Shown: positions 9,801 to 17,576 of the stretch, one piece after another
How positions within the stretch are numbered: position 1 is the stretch's first letter
How the letters are laid out: the number at the start of each line of letters is the position of its first letter
Assembly (NCBI GenBank): GCA_024234055.1
Contig: JACKOW010000001.1
Location: 278,501 to 342,500, forward strand
Source: Rhodanobacteraceae bacterium
GTDB lineage: Bacteria; Pseudomonadota; Gammaproteobacteria; Xanthomonadales; SZUA-5
DNA: 64,000 nt
Reading direction: 5' to 3'
Translations under genes and position numbers: made by a program
Notes under the pieces: generated by a model
Seen by the model: the letters and a program-made list of their open reading frames with translations, nothing else
Database searches by the model: none
What the model was told of the DNA's origin: nothing

Positions 9801-10039
9801 TGGTCAGCGGCCTTGGGGCCAAGCCGGCTTATGTCACGGCGCAGCTCCATTACCAGTCGATCCCGCCCTTCTACCAGCAGGATCGCTATTGCACCGCCGC
9901 CAATGCCGATCCCAAGGGCACGCCGACGACGGATACCGAGCGCCTGCACTATCTGGCGGCGCATCTGGATCTGAAGGGCACGGCTGCCGAAGGATGGAAG
10001 CTGGTCGTGGGCGCGCAGGCGCGCGCGGACGTGCGCTAG
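6854..10039 (+). CDS. Secreted multihaem c-type cytochrome
   Basis: A 1061-residue exported protein. The first ~20 residues (MRRLILAMWALLGTVPAANA) are a signal peptide ending ANA. Six CxxCH haem sites are visible: CLNCH (about 235), CVGCH (373), CLQCH (461), CSTCH (523), CGSCH (609) and CQQCH (680). A CFDCK near 178 has the CxxCK form known from the catalytic haem of NrfA nitrite reductase. The last 300 residues lack haem sites and look like beta-sandwich (LTGHKFPSG, where the His could be a distal ligand). Haem attachment implies a periplasmic or outer-surface electron-transfer role. It stands alone between repeats, so the electron donor and substrate are unknown; I do not assign a named family. 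Confidence 0.85.
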   Translation: MRRLILAMWALLGTVPAANAAETAPSCAAAQSCPLVGPATPADRAQCLKWQTELERPARFVSGGQIQLDRFEKLVGDWMGGYCYRLISDGRYDWPHDATARDTGPFVSTFANGKFSGKSLSSHVVARVWYSPAMRDWMAVNRPANEEDAPADPPAIPEGAIMVKEMWPAPASLYRGECFDCKAPGSSGAVIFIRDSKSFSTGWFTGWYGKGAVIDWPAGKANGLTSMGDGGQGFCLNCHGSTTPGSTFASMNNIDGHPATFVTQLPPMSTQAPMGMGVAQKSASSAGSSPDGQDADREHHRSLAIPLTELIPVDEALAVADAGFVDTFAWPVQNKSKSKSDLPVPANMPSQTYDSVLIPGTGPVDHFLTSTQCVGCHQANATGLQLDMLDFTPGPLGAGGEGKPVSLSPYSMWSSSPMGLAGRDPIFYSQLESEQIIHADWNRRADGKQKAAVRALIQDTCLQCHGNMGQRQKAIDSHAETGSCAQFSRAEANIVPFPYTDQNWPHQAQAASYAGLARDGISCSTCHQLALFEEADKFADAPWNTCIKQKQQSLNPTFTGFAATFSGSFPLGSPDTLNGPFPDPLTKPMANSLRVIPEHNEAIRSSEVCGSCHSIHLPVLDRPQPEDRCLPQTDPADPFRCFPKRYEQTTYPEWVFSAFRTGWLGDQLLPSGPGDTPLSCQQCHMPSTDSAGNALASKIASIEEYSNYPQTDYRLPAAEIDLPVRSPYAQHQLVGLNVFLTEMAQQKPEILGIRSQDPGLVGMNVAPLQVTENAMVEQARKHTAQLVVVPEWDEANGTLRARVSVSNLTGHKFPSGVSFRRAFIEFRVHDAKGSVIWASGRSNDQGVIVDQNQQAVAGEFWWDQTCRARLPNAWQPHFETINAENQAQIYQELITDAAGQLTTSFLSINAHPKDNRLQPRGFLPEPERIAIAAALGDRTPLHSHGDGPFPMDENLGVAVGPEGEAASDPDYQNGSGIDRLDYVVSGLGAKPAYVTAQLHYQSIPPFYQQDRYCTAANADPKGTPTTDTERLHYLAAHLDLKGTAAEGWKLVVGAQARADVR

Positions 10040-10143
10040 TGCGGGGCAGGTTCAGTAGCATGGGTTTGCCACAGGCGCACCCGGGGTTGTCGCGAGCCAC
10101 CGGTGCCCGACCGATACGGCACACGGGTCGTGAACCGGCCGTG

Positions 10144-10224
10144 GTAGGTCACGTTGTCCGCGTGAGCGGGCTACGTGACATCGACATGCGTCACGTAGCT
10201 CGCTACGCGAGCAACGTGACCTAC
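10144..10224. repeat. Pair of inverted REP elements, family A
   Basis: GTAGGTCACGTTGTCCGCG...CTACGTGAC (10144-10179) is followed by its reverse form TCACGTAGCTCGCTACGCG...GTGACCTAC (10191-10224). It lies just upstream of the TonB receptor. Confidence 0.8.
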
Positions 10225-10248
10225 AACGGAAAATCAACGACATGCGAT

Positions 10249-12195
10249 ATGGATTCACGGAGAGCGGAGCGAAGCGATCCAGCAGCAGTGCTGCAAGTGC
10301 CTGGATTGCGACGTCGCTTTGCGCCTCGCAATGACGCATCAATAGCTTACGTCTTGCTGTTCGTCAGCCTGGGAATCAACATCGCCCAGGCCGAGCCCGT
10401 GCTCCCAGCCCAGCAAGTCACCGCCACGCGCTTGCCGACCACGCCGGCGGCTTCCACCCAGAGCGTGACCCTGCTCAGTCGGGCCGATCTGGCTGCGCTT
10501 CATGGCCTCAGCCTCAGCGACATCCTGCGCCGTCAGGCGGGCATCGTCATCGATCGCAGCAGCGCCAGCGGCGGCTACGGGTCGCTCTATCTGCGCGGCG
10601 CCGATCCCAGTCACACCGTGGTGCTGATCGATGGCGTGCGCCAGAACGACCCGCTGTCCTCCCGCGGCAGTGCCGTCGATCTCAATACCCTGTCGATCGA
10701 CGACATCGAGCGCATCGAGATCGTCCGCGGCAATGCCAGCGTGGTCAACGCCGAGGCCATCGCCGGATTGATCCACATCCATACCCGTCGCGGCAGCGAG
10801 GGTGGCGGGTTTGGCGCCGTCGTCGGTGCTGACGGCTTGCTTGGCGCGCACGCCGCCTGGTCACAAGCGGAATGGCGGGTCAGTGCCAGCCATCGCGAAG
10901 ACGGCGAGGGTGACGAAGGATTCCACCGCGCCCGAGCGCTCAACGCCGGTTGGGATCATGTCGTGGACGAAGGATTTTCCGCGCACGCCAGCGCGCGCCT
11001 GTCCGACAGCGACAACCGCGGTTTCCCCGACGACAGCGGCGGCGCGCGCCTCGCCGTCCTGCGTGATCTGGAATCGCGCCGCGGCCGCAGCCGACAGCTG
11101 TCGTTGCGCGCCGAATGGGCCACGACTGCGGGTGGCAGCGTGCAGTTGCAGGCGGTCACATCCGCGCGCAGCAGTGACGACGATTCCCCAGGGGTGGCGC
11201 CGGGATTGCGCGATCCCTTCGGTCTGCCGGCATTGGCGAGTCGCAGCGATTACCGCCGCGATGAGCTGCATGCGGATTGGTGGATCCCAGCCGGTGACAA
11301 CTGGCAGTTCACGCTGGGTCTGGATCACCAGCGCGAGGATGGCGAGCTCGACAGTCGCATCGATTTCGGCGCCTTCCAGCTGCCGGCGAACTTCCAGCGG
11401 GTGCGGGAAACGACCGCCGCCTTCGCCGAAGCCCGCTGGCAGCGCGAGGACTGGAGCCTGCAGAGTGGCTTGCGCTACGAACACCCCAGCGATGGCGACG
11501 ACAGCCTGCATCCCATGCTGTCGCTGCAACATCGTCTGGGTGAAGGCGGCGGTCAGGTTGGCGCGTCCATCGCGCGCAGCGAAAAGCGCCCGAGCTTTTA
11601 CGCCCTCGGTCATCCGCTGGTCGGCAATCCCGAGCTGGCCCCCGAGCGTTCCTTGCAGCGCGAGCTTTACTACGCCAATGCCGACGACTCGGCCTGGCCT
11701 ACCCGCCTGACGCTGTTCAGCGCCAGCTATCAGGATCTGATCGACTTCGACGCCGGTCCGCCGCCGCAACTGGTCAACCGCGCCCGCATCAACGCCGACG
11801 GCATCGAGTGGCGCAGCAGCGGGATGCTGTGGCGCGACTGGCGACTGCAGCTGGATGGCAGCTGGATGCGCGTGCGCGATCCGCAAGGCGCCGTCGAATT
11901 GCGCTACCGGCCGCGACTGCAGGCCAGCGCAGAGCTGTTGCTGCCATTCAGCGAGAGCCGACAGATGTCGCTGGCGCTGCGCCACCTGGGTGCTCGCCTG
12001 GATTCCTCGATTCCCACCGGCGATCGCCGGCTGCCTTCGGCCACCACGCTGGACCTGTCGCTGCGGCAGTCCTTTCGCGAGGTGCAACTGGTGCTGGGGC
12101 TGGACAACGCCTTCGACACCCAGGTCGACGAGACGATCGGCACGCGGGTGGATGGTCGACGCCTGCGGCTGGCCATCGAATGGAGTCTGCGATGA
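10249..12195 (+). CDS. TonB-dependent outer-membrane receptor, BtuB-like
   Basis: The mature protein starts after a hydrophobic stretch ending INIAQA, close to residue 42 of this reading. The plug domain shows VTATRLPTTPAAST (TonB-box side), LSDILRRQAGIVIDR, YLRGADPSHTVVLIDGVRQNDP and IERIEIVRGNASVV, closest to vitamin B12 receptors (BtuB). A ~500-residue 22-strand barrel follows, ending with a VDGRRLRLAIEWSLR strand. The start is uncertain: ATG 10249, GTG 10288 or 10297 and TTG 10354 all lie in or next to a repeat element, and none has a clear ribosome site. The stop overlaps the next gene by 4 bases. I saw no cobalamin riboswitch upstream, so the ligand is open. Confidence 0.85.
   Translation: MDSRRAERSDPAAVLQVPGLRRRFAPRNDASIAYVLLFVSLGINIAQAEPVLPAQQVTATRLPTTPAASTQSVTLLSRADLAALHGLSLSDILRRQAGIVIDRSSASGGYGSLYLRGADPSHTVVLIDGVRQNDPLSSRGSAVDLNTLSIDDIERIEIVRGNASVVNAEAIAGLIHIHTRRGSEGGGFGAVVGADGLLGAHAAWSQAEWRVSASHREDGEGDEGFHRARALNAGWDHVVDEGFSAHASARLSDSDNRGFPDDSGGARLAVLRDLESRRGRSRQLSLRAEWATTAGGSVQLQAVTSARSSDDDSPGVAPGLRDPFGLPALASRSDYRRDELHADWWIPAGDNWQFTLGLDHQREDGELDSRIDFGAFQLPANFQRVRETTAAFAEARWQREDWSLQSGLRYEHPSDGDDSLHPMLSLQHRLGEGGGQVGASIARSEKRPSFYALGHPLVGNPELAPERSLQRELYYANADDSAWPTRLTLFSASYQDLIDFDAGPPPQLVNRARINADGIEWRSSGMLWRDWRLQLDGSWMRVRDPQGAVELRYRPRLQASAELLLPFSESRQMSLALRHLGARLDSSIPTGDRRLPSATTLDLSLRQSFREVQLVLGLDNAFDTQVDETIGTRVDGRRLRLAIEWSLR
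10252..10336. repeat. REP-like element, family C, overlapping the receptor start
   Basis: The segment has GGAGCGAAGCGATCCAGC, CTGGATTGCGACGTCGC and CTCGCAATGACGC. The same words occur at 13854-13945 and 58255-58326. It covers every plausible start codon of the following TonB receptor. Confidence 0.65.
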
Positions 12196-12899
12196 CGCAG
12201 CGAACCTGGGTTCTTGACCCAAACCGGCTGCGTTGGTTGCGCGCCGCCTCCTTGCTTGGCGCCCTGCTGCTGCTGGTGCTCTTGCCTTTTGCCTTCTTCG
12301 GCGAGGCCATGGATCGCGCTGCGCCCCAATGGCTGCAAGCGGGCGATGGGCGCTGGTGGCTGGCGGCGGTTGGCATCGGTTTGCTGGCGGCCGATGTGCT
12401 GCTGCCCATTCCGAGCAGCCTGGTCAATGTTGCGCTGTGCCTTGGGTTAGGCCCGATCTGGGGCGGCATCGCCGTGGCCCTCGGATGTCTGCTGGCCTTC
12501 GCCGTCGGTTATGGCATCGGCTGGCTGGTGCCCGAGGCGCGACTGCGCGCATGGATCGGCCCGGAACTCTGGGATCGCAGCCAGACCGGTGCCCGTCGCC
12601 ACGCACTGTGGTGGATTCTGGGCGCTCGCCCGTTGCCGGTGCTGGCCGAGATCAGCGCTCTGCTGGCCGGCGTGATGCGGCTAGACCCGCTGCCGGCCTT
12701 CGCCAGCGCCACCCTGGCCTCGGTGATCGTTGGCCTGCTCTACGGCGCCAGTGCCTGGCTGGGCGCCGGCGAGCCACATCTGGGCTTGACCTTGCTGGCC
12801 TTGCTGACGCTGCCCGCCGTGCTCTGGATCGTGCACCGCCTGATGTTGAAACGACTGCTGTCAGCGCAAGCCGCTGATCAAGGAGCGCCCCATGAATGA
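12192..12899 (+). CDS. VTT/DedA-type (TVP38-like) membrane protein
   Basis: A 235-residue inner-membrane protein with about six hydrophobic segments, starting with LLGALLLLVLLPFAFFG. The core GIGLLAADVLLPIPSSLVNVALCLGLGPIWGG... and the later ARPLPVLAEISALLAGVMRL match the VTT domain pattern: a re-entrant loop with proline, then 'R..P.....i....G'. Family members are implicated in lipid carrier or phospholipid translocation. The ATG overlaps the receptor stop (ATGA) and its own stop overlaps the next start, so the three genes form one operon. Confidence 0.8.
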   Translation: MTQRTWVLDPNRLRWLRAASLLGALLLLVLLPFAFFGEAMDRAAPQWLQAGDGRWWLAAVGIGLLAADVLLPIPSSLVNVALCLGLGPIWGGIAVALGCLLAFAVGYGIGWLVPEARLRAWIGPELWDRSQTGARRHALWWILGARPLPVLAEISALLAGVMRLDPLPAFASATLASVIVGLLYGASAWLGAGEPHLGLTLLALLTLPAVLWIVHRLMLKRLLSAQAADQGAPHE

Positions 12900-13683
12900 T
12901 CTGGTCACCACCGCCGTCAGCCTGACCTCGCAGTGGTTCATTCGTCCCGGCTGCGAGGCCGAAGTGCACGCCGCGGTCACGCGACTGGCCTTTGACGTGC
13001 GCATGCAGGAGCCAGACACGCTGACCTACCTGGTGCACACACCCTACCTGAATCCGCCCGGCGCCGAGGCCCTGCAGTCCCTGCCGCCGACCACGCCGCA
13101 GCTGCTGTTGTTCTTCGAGGTCTACCGCAACCCGCAGGCCTTCCTGCACCACGTCAACGGTCCGCTGTTCACCCGTTTCGTCGAGGACTACGGCAGCCGC
13201 TTCGTCTCCAGCAAGAACAGTCCCTACACCACCGTGCAGTTTCTCTCGCGCCATGCTGGATTCGTGCGCGAGAGCCACGGCAGCAGTGAGCACACCGGCA
13301 ACGGCAAGTCCCGCAGCAACCAGCATCCGGCGGTAATGTTCGAAATCATCGCCAAGGATCAAGCCAGCAGCCAGAAGTTCTACAGCGATGTCTTCGGCTG
13401 GCAATACGACAGCGGTCAGGAGGGCTTCTCGTACGTACATTTTCCGGTGCGCACGCAGCCTCTGCTCGGCGGCATCGGCCAGACCAATCCACGCGTGCCC
13501 GGGTTCGAACCCGGCCACAACTTCTACCTGCTGGTCGACAAGCTCGAAACCGCGATCGCCCGCGCCATGGCCGCCGGCGGCAAGCAACACATGGCACCGG
13601 CCAGCGTCGACGGCTACCGCTTCGCCATGATCAAGGACCCGGAGGGCAATCCCATCGGCCTGATCGAACCCTTCGAGCGCTGA
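12892..13683 (+). CDS. ABM (monooxygenase-like) and glyoxalase/VOC fusion protein
   Basis: A 263-residue, two-domain soluble protein. Residues ~8-110 form a ferredoxin-like antibiotic biosynthesis monooxygenase (ABM) fold: SQWFIRPGCEAEVHAAV..., a central LLLFFEVYRNPQAFLHHV, then ARFVEDY-type helix. Residues ~148-263 form a vicinal oxygen chelate (glyoxalase/bleomycin resistance) domain: FEIIAKDQASSQKFYSDVFGW, NFYLLVDKLETAI and MIKDPEGNPIGLIEP. ABM proteins are cofactor-free oxygenases or quinone-binding stress proteins, and VOC domains bind metal or small ligands. The reaction is unknown. It overlaps the upstream membrane-protein gene by 8 bases, implying translational coupling. Confidence 0.8.
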   Translation: MNDLVTTAVSLTSQWFIRPGCEAEVHAAVTRLAFDVRMQEPDTLTYLVHTPYLNPPGAEALQSLPPTTPQLLLFFEVYRNPQAFLHHVNGPLFTRFVEDYGSRFVSSKNSPYTTVQFLSRHAGFVRESHGSSEHTGNGKSRSNQHPAVMFEIIAKDQASSQKFYSDVFGWQYDSGQEGFSYVHFPVRTQPLLGGIGQTNPRVPGFEPGHNFYLLVDKLETAIARAMAAGGKQHMAPASVDGYRFAMIKDPEGNPIGLIEPFER

Positions 13684-13699
13684 GGCCATGAACGCCAGC

Positions 13700-13766
13700 C
13701 GTCATCCCCGCGAAAGCGGGGATCCAGTCGGGTCCCCCTGGATTCCCGCCTTCGCGGGAATGACGG
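13700..13766. repeat. REP-like palindrome, family B
   Basis: GTCATCCCCGCGAAAGCGGG at the left and CCCGCCTTCGCGGGAATGAC at the right are inverted copies around a short GATCC...GGATT centre. This widespread proteobacterial type of hairpin repeat follows the ABM-VOC stop closely and could also end transcription. Confidence 0.85.
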
Positions 13767-13853
13767 TTCGCCCTTTCGCAGTTTCGGGCGGCCCTGTGGT
13801 TCCTCGCGAGCCACCCTCGATGGCACGACCATGCCCACGAACGATGAGCCCCG

Positions 13854-13945
13854 GCGTCATTGCGACCCCGGACTTGATCCGGGGGAAGCAATCCAGGGGC
13901 GTGCGGCGATGCGCTGGATTGCTTCGTCGCTGCGCTTCTTTCCAT
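13854..13945. repeat. REP-like element, family C
   Basis: GCGTCATTGCGACCCCGGAC...GATCCGGGGGAAGCAATCC forms one hairpin, followed by GCGCTGGATTGCTTCGTCGC. Related copies lie at 10252-10336 and 58255-58326. Confidence 0.8.
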
Positions 13946-14008
13946 GAACCCATCTCGCCAGCGATGGATCTGGGGTCCGCATGAGCCCAACGCCGACTTC
14001 TTTCACCT

Positions 14009-14087
14009 GTAGGAGCGCCCTTGTGGCGCGACTGCTGCTACGAACGTGCGGCTGGACGGTCGCGACGCGAGGTCGCTCCTACAGGCC
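14009..14087. repeat. REP-like element, family D
   Basis: TGTAGGAGCGCCCTTGTGGC at the left pairs with GCGAGGTCGCTCCTACAGGC at the right. A near-identical copy lies at 58361-58441, again just after a family C element. Confidence 0.85.
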
Positions 14088-14132
14088 AGCTTGTGGTTAC
14101 ACCTCCTCCCATCCCAATTCGGAGATGCCTAG

Positions 14133-16031
14133 ATGAGCTATCTCAACGCCTTGCGCCTGCATTTCGCCGGCCGCTTCCAGGCCAATGTATCCACGGTCAA
14201 CAACGATCCGGCGCATTTCGACAACGCCATCTTCAAGCCCAGGTACCAGAACATGCAGGGCCCGGGGATGGTGCCACCCAATGGCTGGTTCAATCCGCAG
14301 GGTGATGCCGCCTGGCGGCTGCTTGGTTGCAGCGTGACCTCGGCGTGGACACCCGCCGGCGCCGTGACTGCGAGCGATCCGGTACTCGGCTACATCGTGG
14401 CCGATTCCGACACCCTGGCGCCCGCCAAGCTGGTTGATCTGGATAGCGAGCAGCAGATGTGCTCGGAGATCTGGGGCCTGCAGGTGCGCATCGCCGATGC
14501 CACCGGCAATACCTTGCTGTGCGCCGACTACGATCCCGCCGCCTTCATGGACATCTGGGCGCGGGCCAGTTCTTCGTCGGGCGGCGACAACGTCGCTGGC
14601 GCGATGTACCAGTCGGTACTGAGCAATCTGCAGTGGGCCGATGTGTCCGGGTCTGCCTTTCTGACAGCGCTCAAGGCCGCCGCCAGTGATGGTCTGCTCT
14701 CGATCAAGTTCAACGTCGACGGCTTCAACCTCGATTACACCTCGCCCGACTTCATGACCGGACGCATTGTCGGCACCATCGGCCCGGCCAGCACCAGCGA
14801 ACCGCAGCAACTGTTGATCGGCCGGCAGTTCATGGCTGCCTCGGCGCCGTCCAACAGCTTCTTCCTGCCCCAGGGCCAGATCAATTTCTGCGCGGGCGTG
14901 CTCGATGCCGCCGCCAACTGTTTGTACCTGGATCTGGGCAATGCACTGCCCAGCACCACCGCAGGCGGCCCCATGCAGAACCTGGGCGATCTCACCCTCA
15001 GTGCCTGCAACCCGATCGCCCTGCCGGGCTTCCCCGCTGGCACCACCACGGCCCTGGGGACGATCGCAGCCTCCGGCACCAGCGGCTACGCCACCGATGC
15101 CGACTGGTACACGCGCACCGCGGGCGTGGTCGTACTGCCATTGACTACCGCGCAAGTGCAGTTGGCCGCCACTTCCCAGTTGCTGCTGACCGGCGCCTCA
15201 GGCGCGATGATCAGCGAGTGGAGCAATGGCCTCTGGGTGCGCGCCGATCGCTTCGTCTATCGCATGAGTCCGGGCGACAGTGTCGACATCCCGGTCTATG
15301 CCACGCAGTTTGGTCAGCCCCTGCCGGGCGCATCGATCAGCTTCACGCTCGATCCCAGCCAATTGCAACCCGGCAGCGGTTTTCCCTATGTCGCGCCCAG
15401 CCCGCCGGTAGCCACACCGACCAGCGCGCTGGCCTTCAACGCCACGGCAAGCACCGACAACAACGGCAAGGCCGTGCTGACATTGGCCGTGACCGATCCC
15501 GGCACCCCACGCTATTTCAACAACGGGCTGGACTACGGCATCGACGGCCAGGTCTACGGCATCCGCCCGGCCTTCACCAACGCGTCGCAGAATGTCGGTC
15601 CGATCAACGAGTTGAACTTCATCAGTCTGCTGCTGTGGAGTGGCTTCACACCGGCCGATCCCATCACCTGGACCGATCTGCAGCCGATCTTCCAGCAGTA
15701 CGCCAATCTCTATCCGGTGATGAATCGCTTCCTGAATCTGGCCGACTACGATTCGGTGGTCGCCAACGCCCACCTGCTGTTGCTGGCCTTCGGGCTCGAT
15801 CCGGCCAATCCCAACGCCATGCCGGTCACCCGCGATCTGTCGCCGGCCAAGCGTAAGGCCATCCTGGCCTGGCTCAAGAATCCGCTGCCCGGTGCAGTGG
15901 CGCCTTCCACCCGCAAGGCGGCACCGCCCTCAGCCGAAGCCCTGGCGTCGGGCCCGCCACCCCAGCAAGGCGGAAAAGTCGCCGCCCGCGCTCGCCGACT
16001 GGTGCTGCAAAGCCAAGGAGAATCCCGATGA
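14133..16031 (+). CDS. VioB N-terminal-half-like protein
   Basis: A 632-residue protein that I recognise by comparison with remembered VioB (iminophenyl-pyruvate/imine dimer synthase of violacein biosynthesis). The N-terminus LNALRLHFAGRFQANVSTVN parallels VioB's DFPRIHFRGWARVNAPTANR. The end, where QQYANLYPVMNRFLNLADY precedes MPVTRDLSPAKRKAILAWLK, parallels VioB's YYELVYPFMSDKVFSLAD and MPSTRELSAPKARLFLKYL. The middle is beta-rich, and near 400-450 an Ig-like segment is visible. In VioB this half is fused to a ferritin-like half; here the next gene, overlapping by ATGA, supplies that half. No signal peptide. The chemistry is inferred. Confidence 0.65.
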   Translation: MSYLNALRLHFAGRFQANVSTVNNDPAHFDNAIFKPRYQNMQGPGMVPPNGWFNPQGDAAWRLLGCSVTSAWTPAGAVTASDPVLGYIVADSDTLAPAKLVDLDSEQQMCSEIWGLQVRIADATGNTLLCADYDPAAFMDIWARASSSSGGDNVAGAMYQSVLSNLQWADVSGSAFLTALKAAASDGLLSIKFNVDGFNLDYTSPDFMTGRIVGTIGPASTSEPQQLLIGRQFMAASAPSNSFFLPQGQINFCAGVLDAAANCLYLDLGNALPSTTAGGPMQNLGDLTLSACNPIALPGFPAGTTTALGTIAASGTSGYATDADWYTRTAGVVVLPLTTAQVQLAATSQLLLTGASGAMISEWSNGLWVRADRFVYRMSPGDSVDIPVYATQFGQPLPGASISFTLDPSQLQPGSGFPYVAPSPPVATPTSALAFNATASTDNNGKAVLTLAVTDPGTPRYFNNGLDYGIDGQVYGIRPAFTNASQNVGPINELNFISLLLWSGFTPADPITWTDLQPIFQQYANLYPVMNRFLNLADYDSVVANAHLLLLAFGLDPANPNAMPVTRDLSPAKRKAILAWLKNPLPGAVAPSTRKAAPPSAEALASGPPPQQGGKVAARARRLVLQSQGESR

Positions 16032-17077
16032 TCCGCCTGCAACGCTCAATGCTGGAAGGGCTGACCGGCCCGGCCATCACCCCGCAAACCGTCTGTGCCT
16101 CGCTGCAGCAGGCCATCGAACTGGAGCACGCCACGATACCGCCGTACCTGTACGCGCTGTATTCGCTCGATACCGCCAAGAACGCGGCCATCGCCCAGAT
16201 CATCCAGTCGGTGGTGCTCGAAGAAATGCTGCACATGACCCTGTCGTCGAATGTCATGAACGCCCTCGGCGGCTCTCCCGACATCGACAAACCGGGCTTC
16301 GTCCCGACCTACCCGGGCCCGCTGCCGGGCGGTGTGGAGGCTGATCTCACGGTCAACCTGGCCCCGTTTTCCATGACCCAGTTGCAGACTTTCCTGCAGA
16401 TCGAGAGTCCGGCCGACCCGCTGGTGTACAAATCAACGGCCATGGCCGAGATGGTCAGCAAGACCATCACCATCGGCGAGTTCTACACCGCGATCTCCGA
16501 TGCCATCGGCCAGCTTGGAGACAGCGCTTTCGTCGATCCGCCGCGCAACCAGATCGGCCCGGAGATCATGCCCGGCGCCATCGTCGTCACCGATGTCGCC
16601 AGCGCCCAGCAAGCCATCTCCGTGATCATCGAGCAGGGCGAAGGCACCAGCACCTCGCCCGAAGATGGCGATGGCGAAGTGGCCCATTACTACCGCTTCA
16701 TGCAGATCCAGAAAGGCCATCTGCTGGTGCCGGTGCCGGGGTCCAATCCACCCACCTATGCCTACACCGGCGCGCCCGTACCCTTTGACCCCACCGGGGT
16801 GTATGCCGTGCCCACCAATCCCGGCGTGCCGCCCGGCTATCCCATCGGCAGCGCCCAGGCCTTTGCCAACGACAACTTCAACTACACCTACGCCAGCCTG
16901 CTGATCTCGCTGCACGCCATGTTCAACGGTGACAACAGCCAGCAGCAGTTCAACCAGGCCATCGGCGTGATGATGTCGCTCAAGGGCCAGGCCAAGGCGA
17001 TGATGGCCGGCATCCCCAATCCCGCCGTACTCACCGGCCCCAGCTTCCAGTTCCAGCCGGTCAATCCGCCCAGCTGA
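16028..17077 (+). CDS. Ferritin-like protein, VioB C-terminal-half type
   Basis: A 349-residue protein with the ferritin-like domain found in VioB. Helix 1 has AIELEHATIPPYLYALYSL (Glu31 and Glu33). Helix 2 has VLEEMLHM with the ExxH pair Glu66/His69. These are the expected di-iron-type ligands. Later segments (AMAEMVSKTITIGEFYTAI, EDGDGEVAHYYRFMQIQKGH) supply further acidic and His residues. VioB acts on the imine of indolepyruvate made by the flavoenzyme VioA, but no VioA-like oxidase is encoded in this window. AAGGAG lies 8 bases before the ATG, which overlaps the upstream stop. The split arrangement suggests a heteromer with the upstream protein. Confidence 0.75.
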   Translation: MIRLQRSMLEGLTGPAITPQTVCASLQQAIELEHATIPPYLYALYSLDTAKNAAIAQIIQSVVLEEMLHMTLSSNVMNALGGSPDIDKPGFVPTYPGPLPGGVEADLTVNLAPFSMTQLQTFLQIESPADPLVYKSTAMAEMVSKTITIGEFYTAISDAIGQLGDSAFVDPPRNQIGPEIMPGAIVVTDVASAQQAISVIIEQGEGTSTSPEDGDGEVAHYYRFMQIQKGHLLVPVPGSNPPTYAYTGAPVPFDPTGVYAVPTNPGVPPGYPIGSAQAFANDNFNYTYASLLISLHAMFNGDNSQQQFNQAIGVMMSLKGQAKAMMAGIPNPAVLTGPSFQFQPVNPPS

Positions 17078-17168
17078 CCGGGTCTCTCGTCGTAGCCCGG
17101 TGTGGCGCGCAGCGGCTCACCGGGGCTCTTCCGCATCACCGCCCGACAAAGCTGCCGCGGCCAAGGCC

Positions 17169-17414
17169 TGTGGGAGCGGCTTCAGCCGCGACAGCATCTC
17201 GCGGATTGAAGGGGCAGGGGGCAGGGGTCCAACCTCGACGCATGATCTGACCGTGCCGCAACGTGGGTCCCCCGCCCCCTGCCCCCTGTTTGATGCGCGA
17301 ACAAACGCACCGCCAGGGGCGACCGGGACTCCCACAGAGAGCCACAGCCAATCGCGGCTGAAGCCGCTCCCACAGCGCGCCGCAGCCAATCGCGGCTGAA
17401 ACCGCTCCCACAGG
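17169..17414. repeat. REP family E units and G-rich arms filling the gap
   Basis: A TGTGGGAGCGGCTTCAGCCG unit (17169-17190) is matched by two reversed units, CGGCTGAAGCCGCTCCCACA (17354-17375) and a variant (about 17390-17413). Between them are GGGGCAGGGGGCAGGGG (17211-17227) and its complement-rich partner (about 17269-17288). No gene is visible in 17078-17576 apart from these. Confidence 0.8.
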
Positions 17415-17576
17415 CAACACGACACTTCACCCCCAGGGTGCGAGTTTTTCCGCCTTCGCGACATATAGGAGAGATACCGGGCCGTCATCGCCGGTCTGGG
17501 GCGTGTTCGATGTCGCAGAGTCGAGCACCCGCTTCGTGCTGTCCTGTCGGCTGTGCAGACTCACAGGAGACCCGTC

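Noticed and set aside
10040..10354. Possible cobalamin riboswitch before the BtuB-like gene
   Set aside because: A GCCACAG word suggested a B12 element, but the conserved core boxes are absent and the region is made of REP units.
1720..17077. Functional link between indolepyruvate oxidoreductase and the VioB-like genes
   Set aside because: Both relate to indolepyruvate chemistry, but 9 kb with unrelated genes and repeats lie between, so co-function is not supported.
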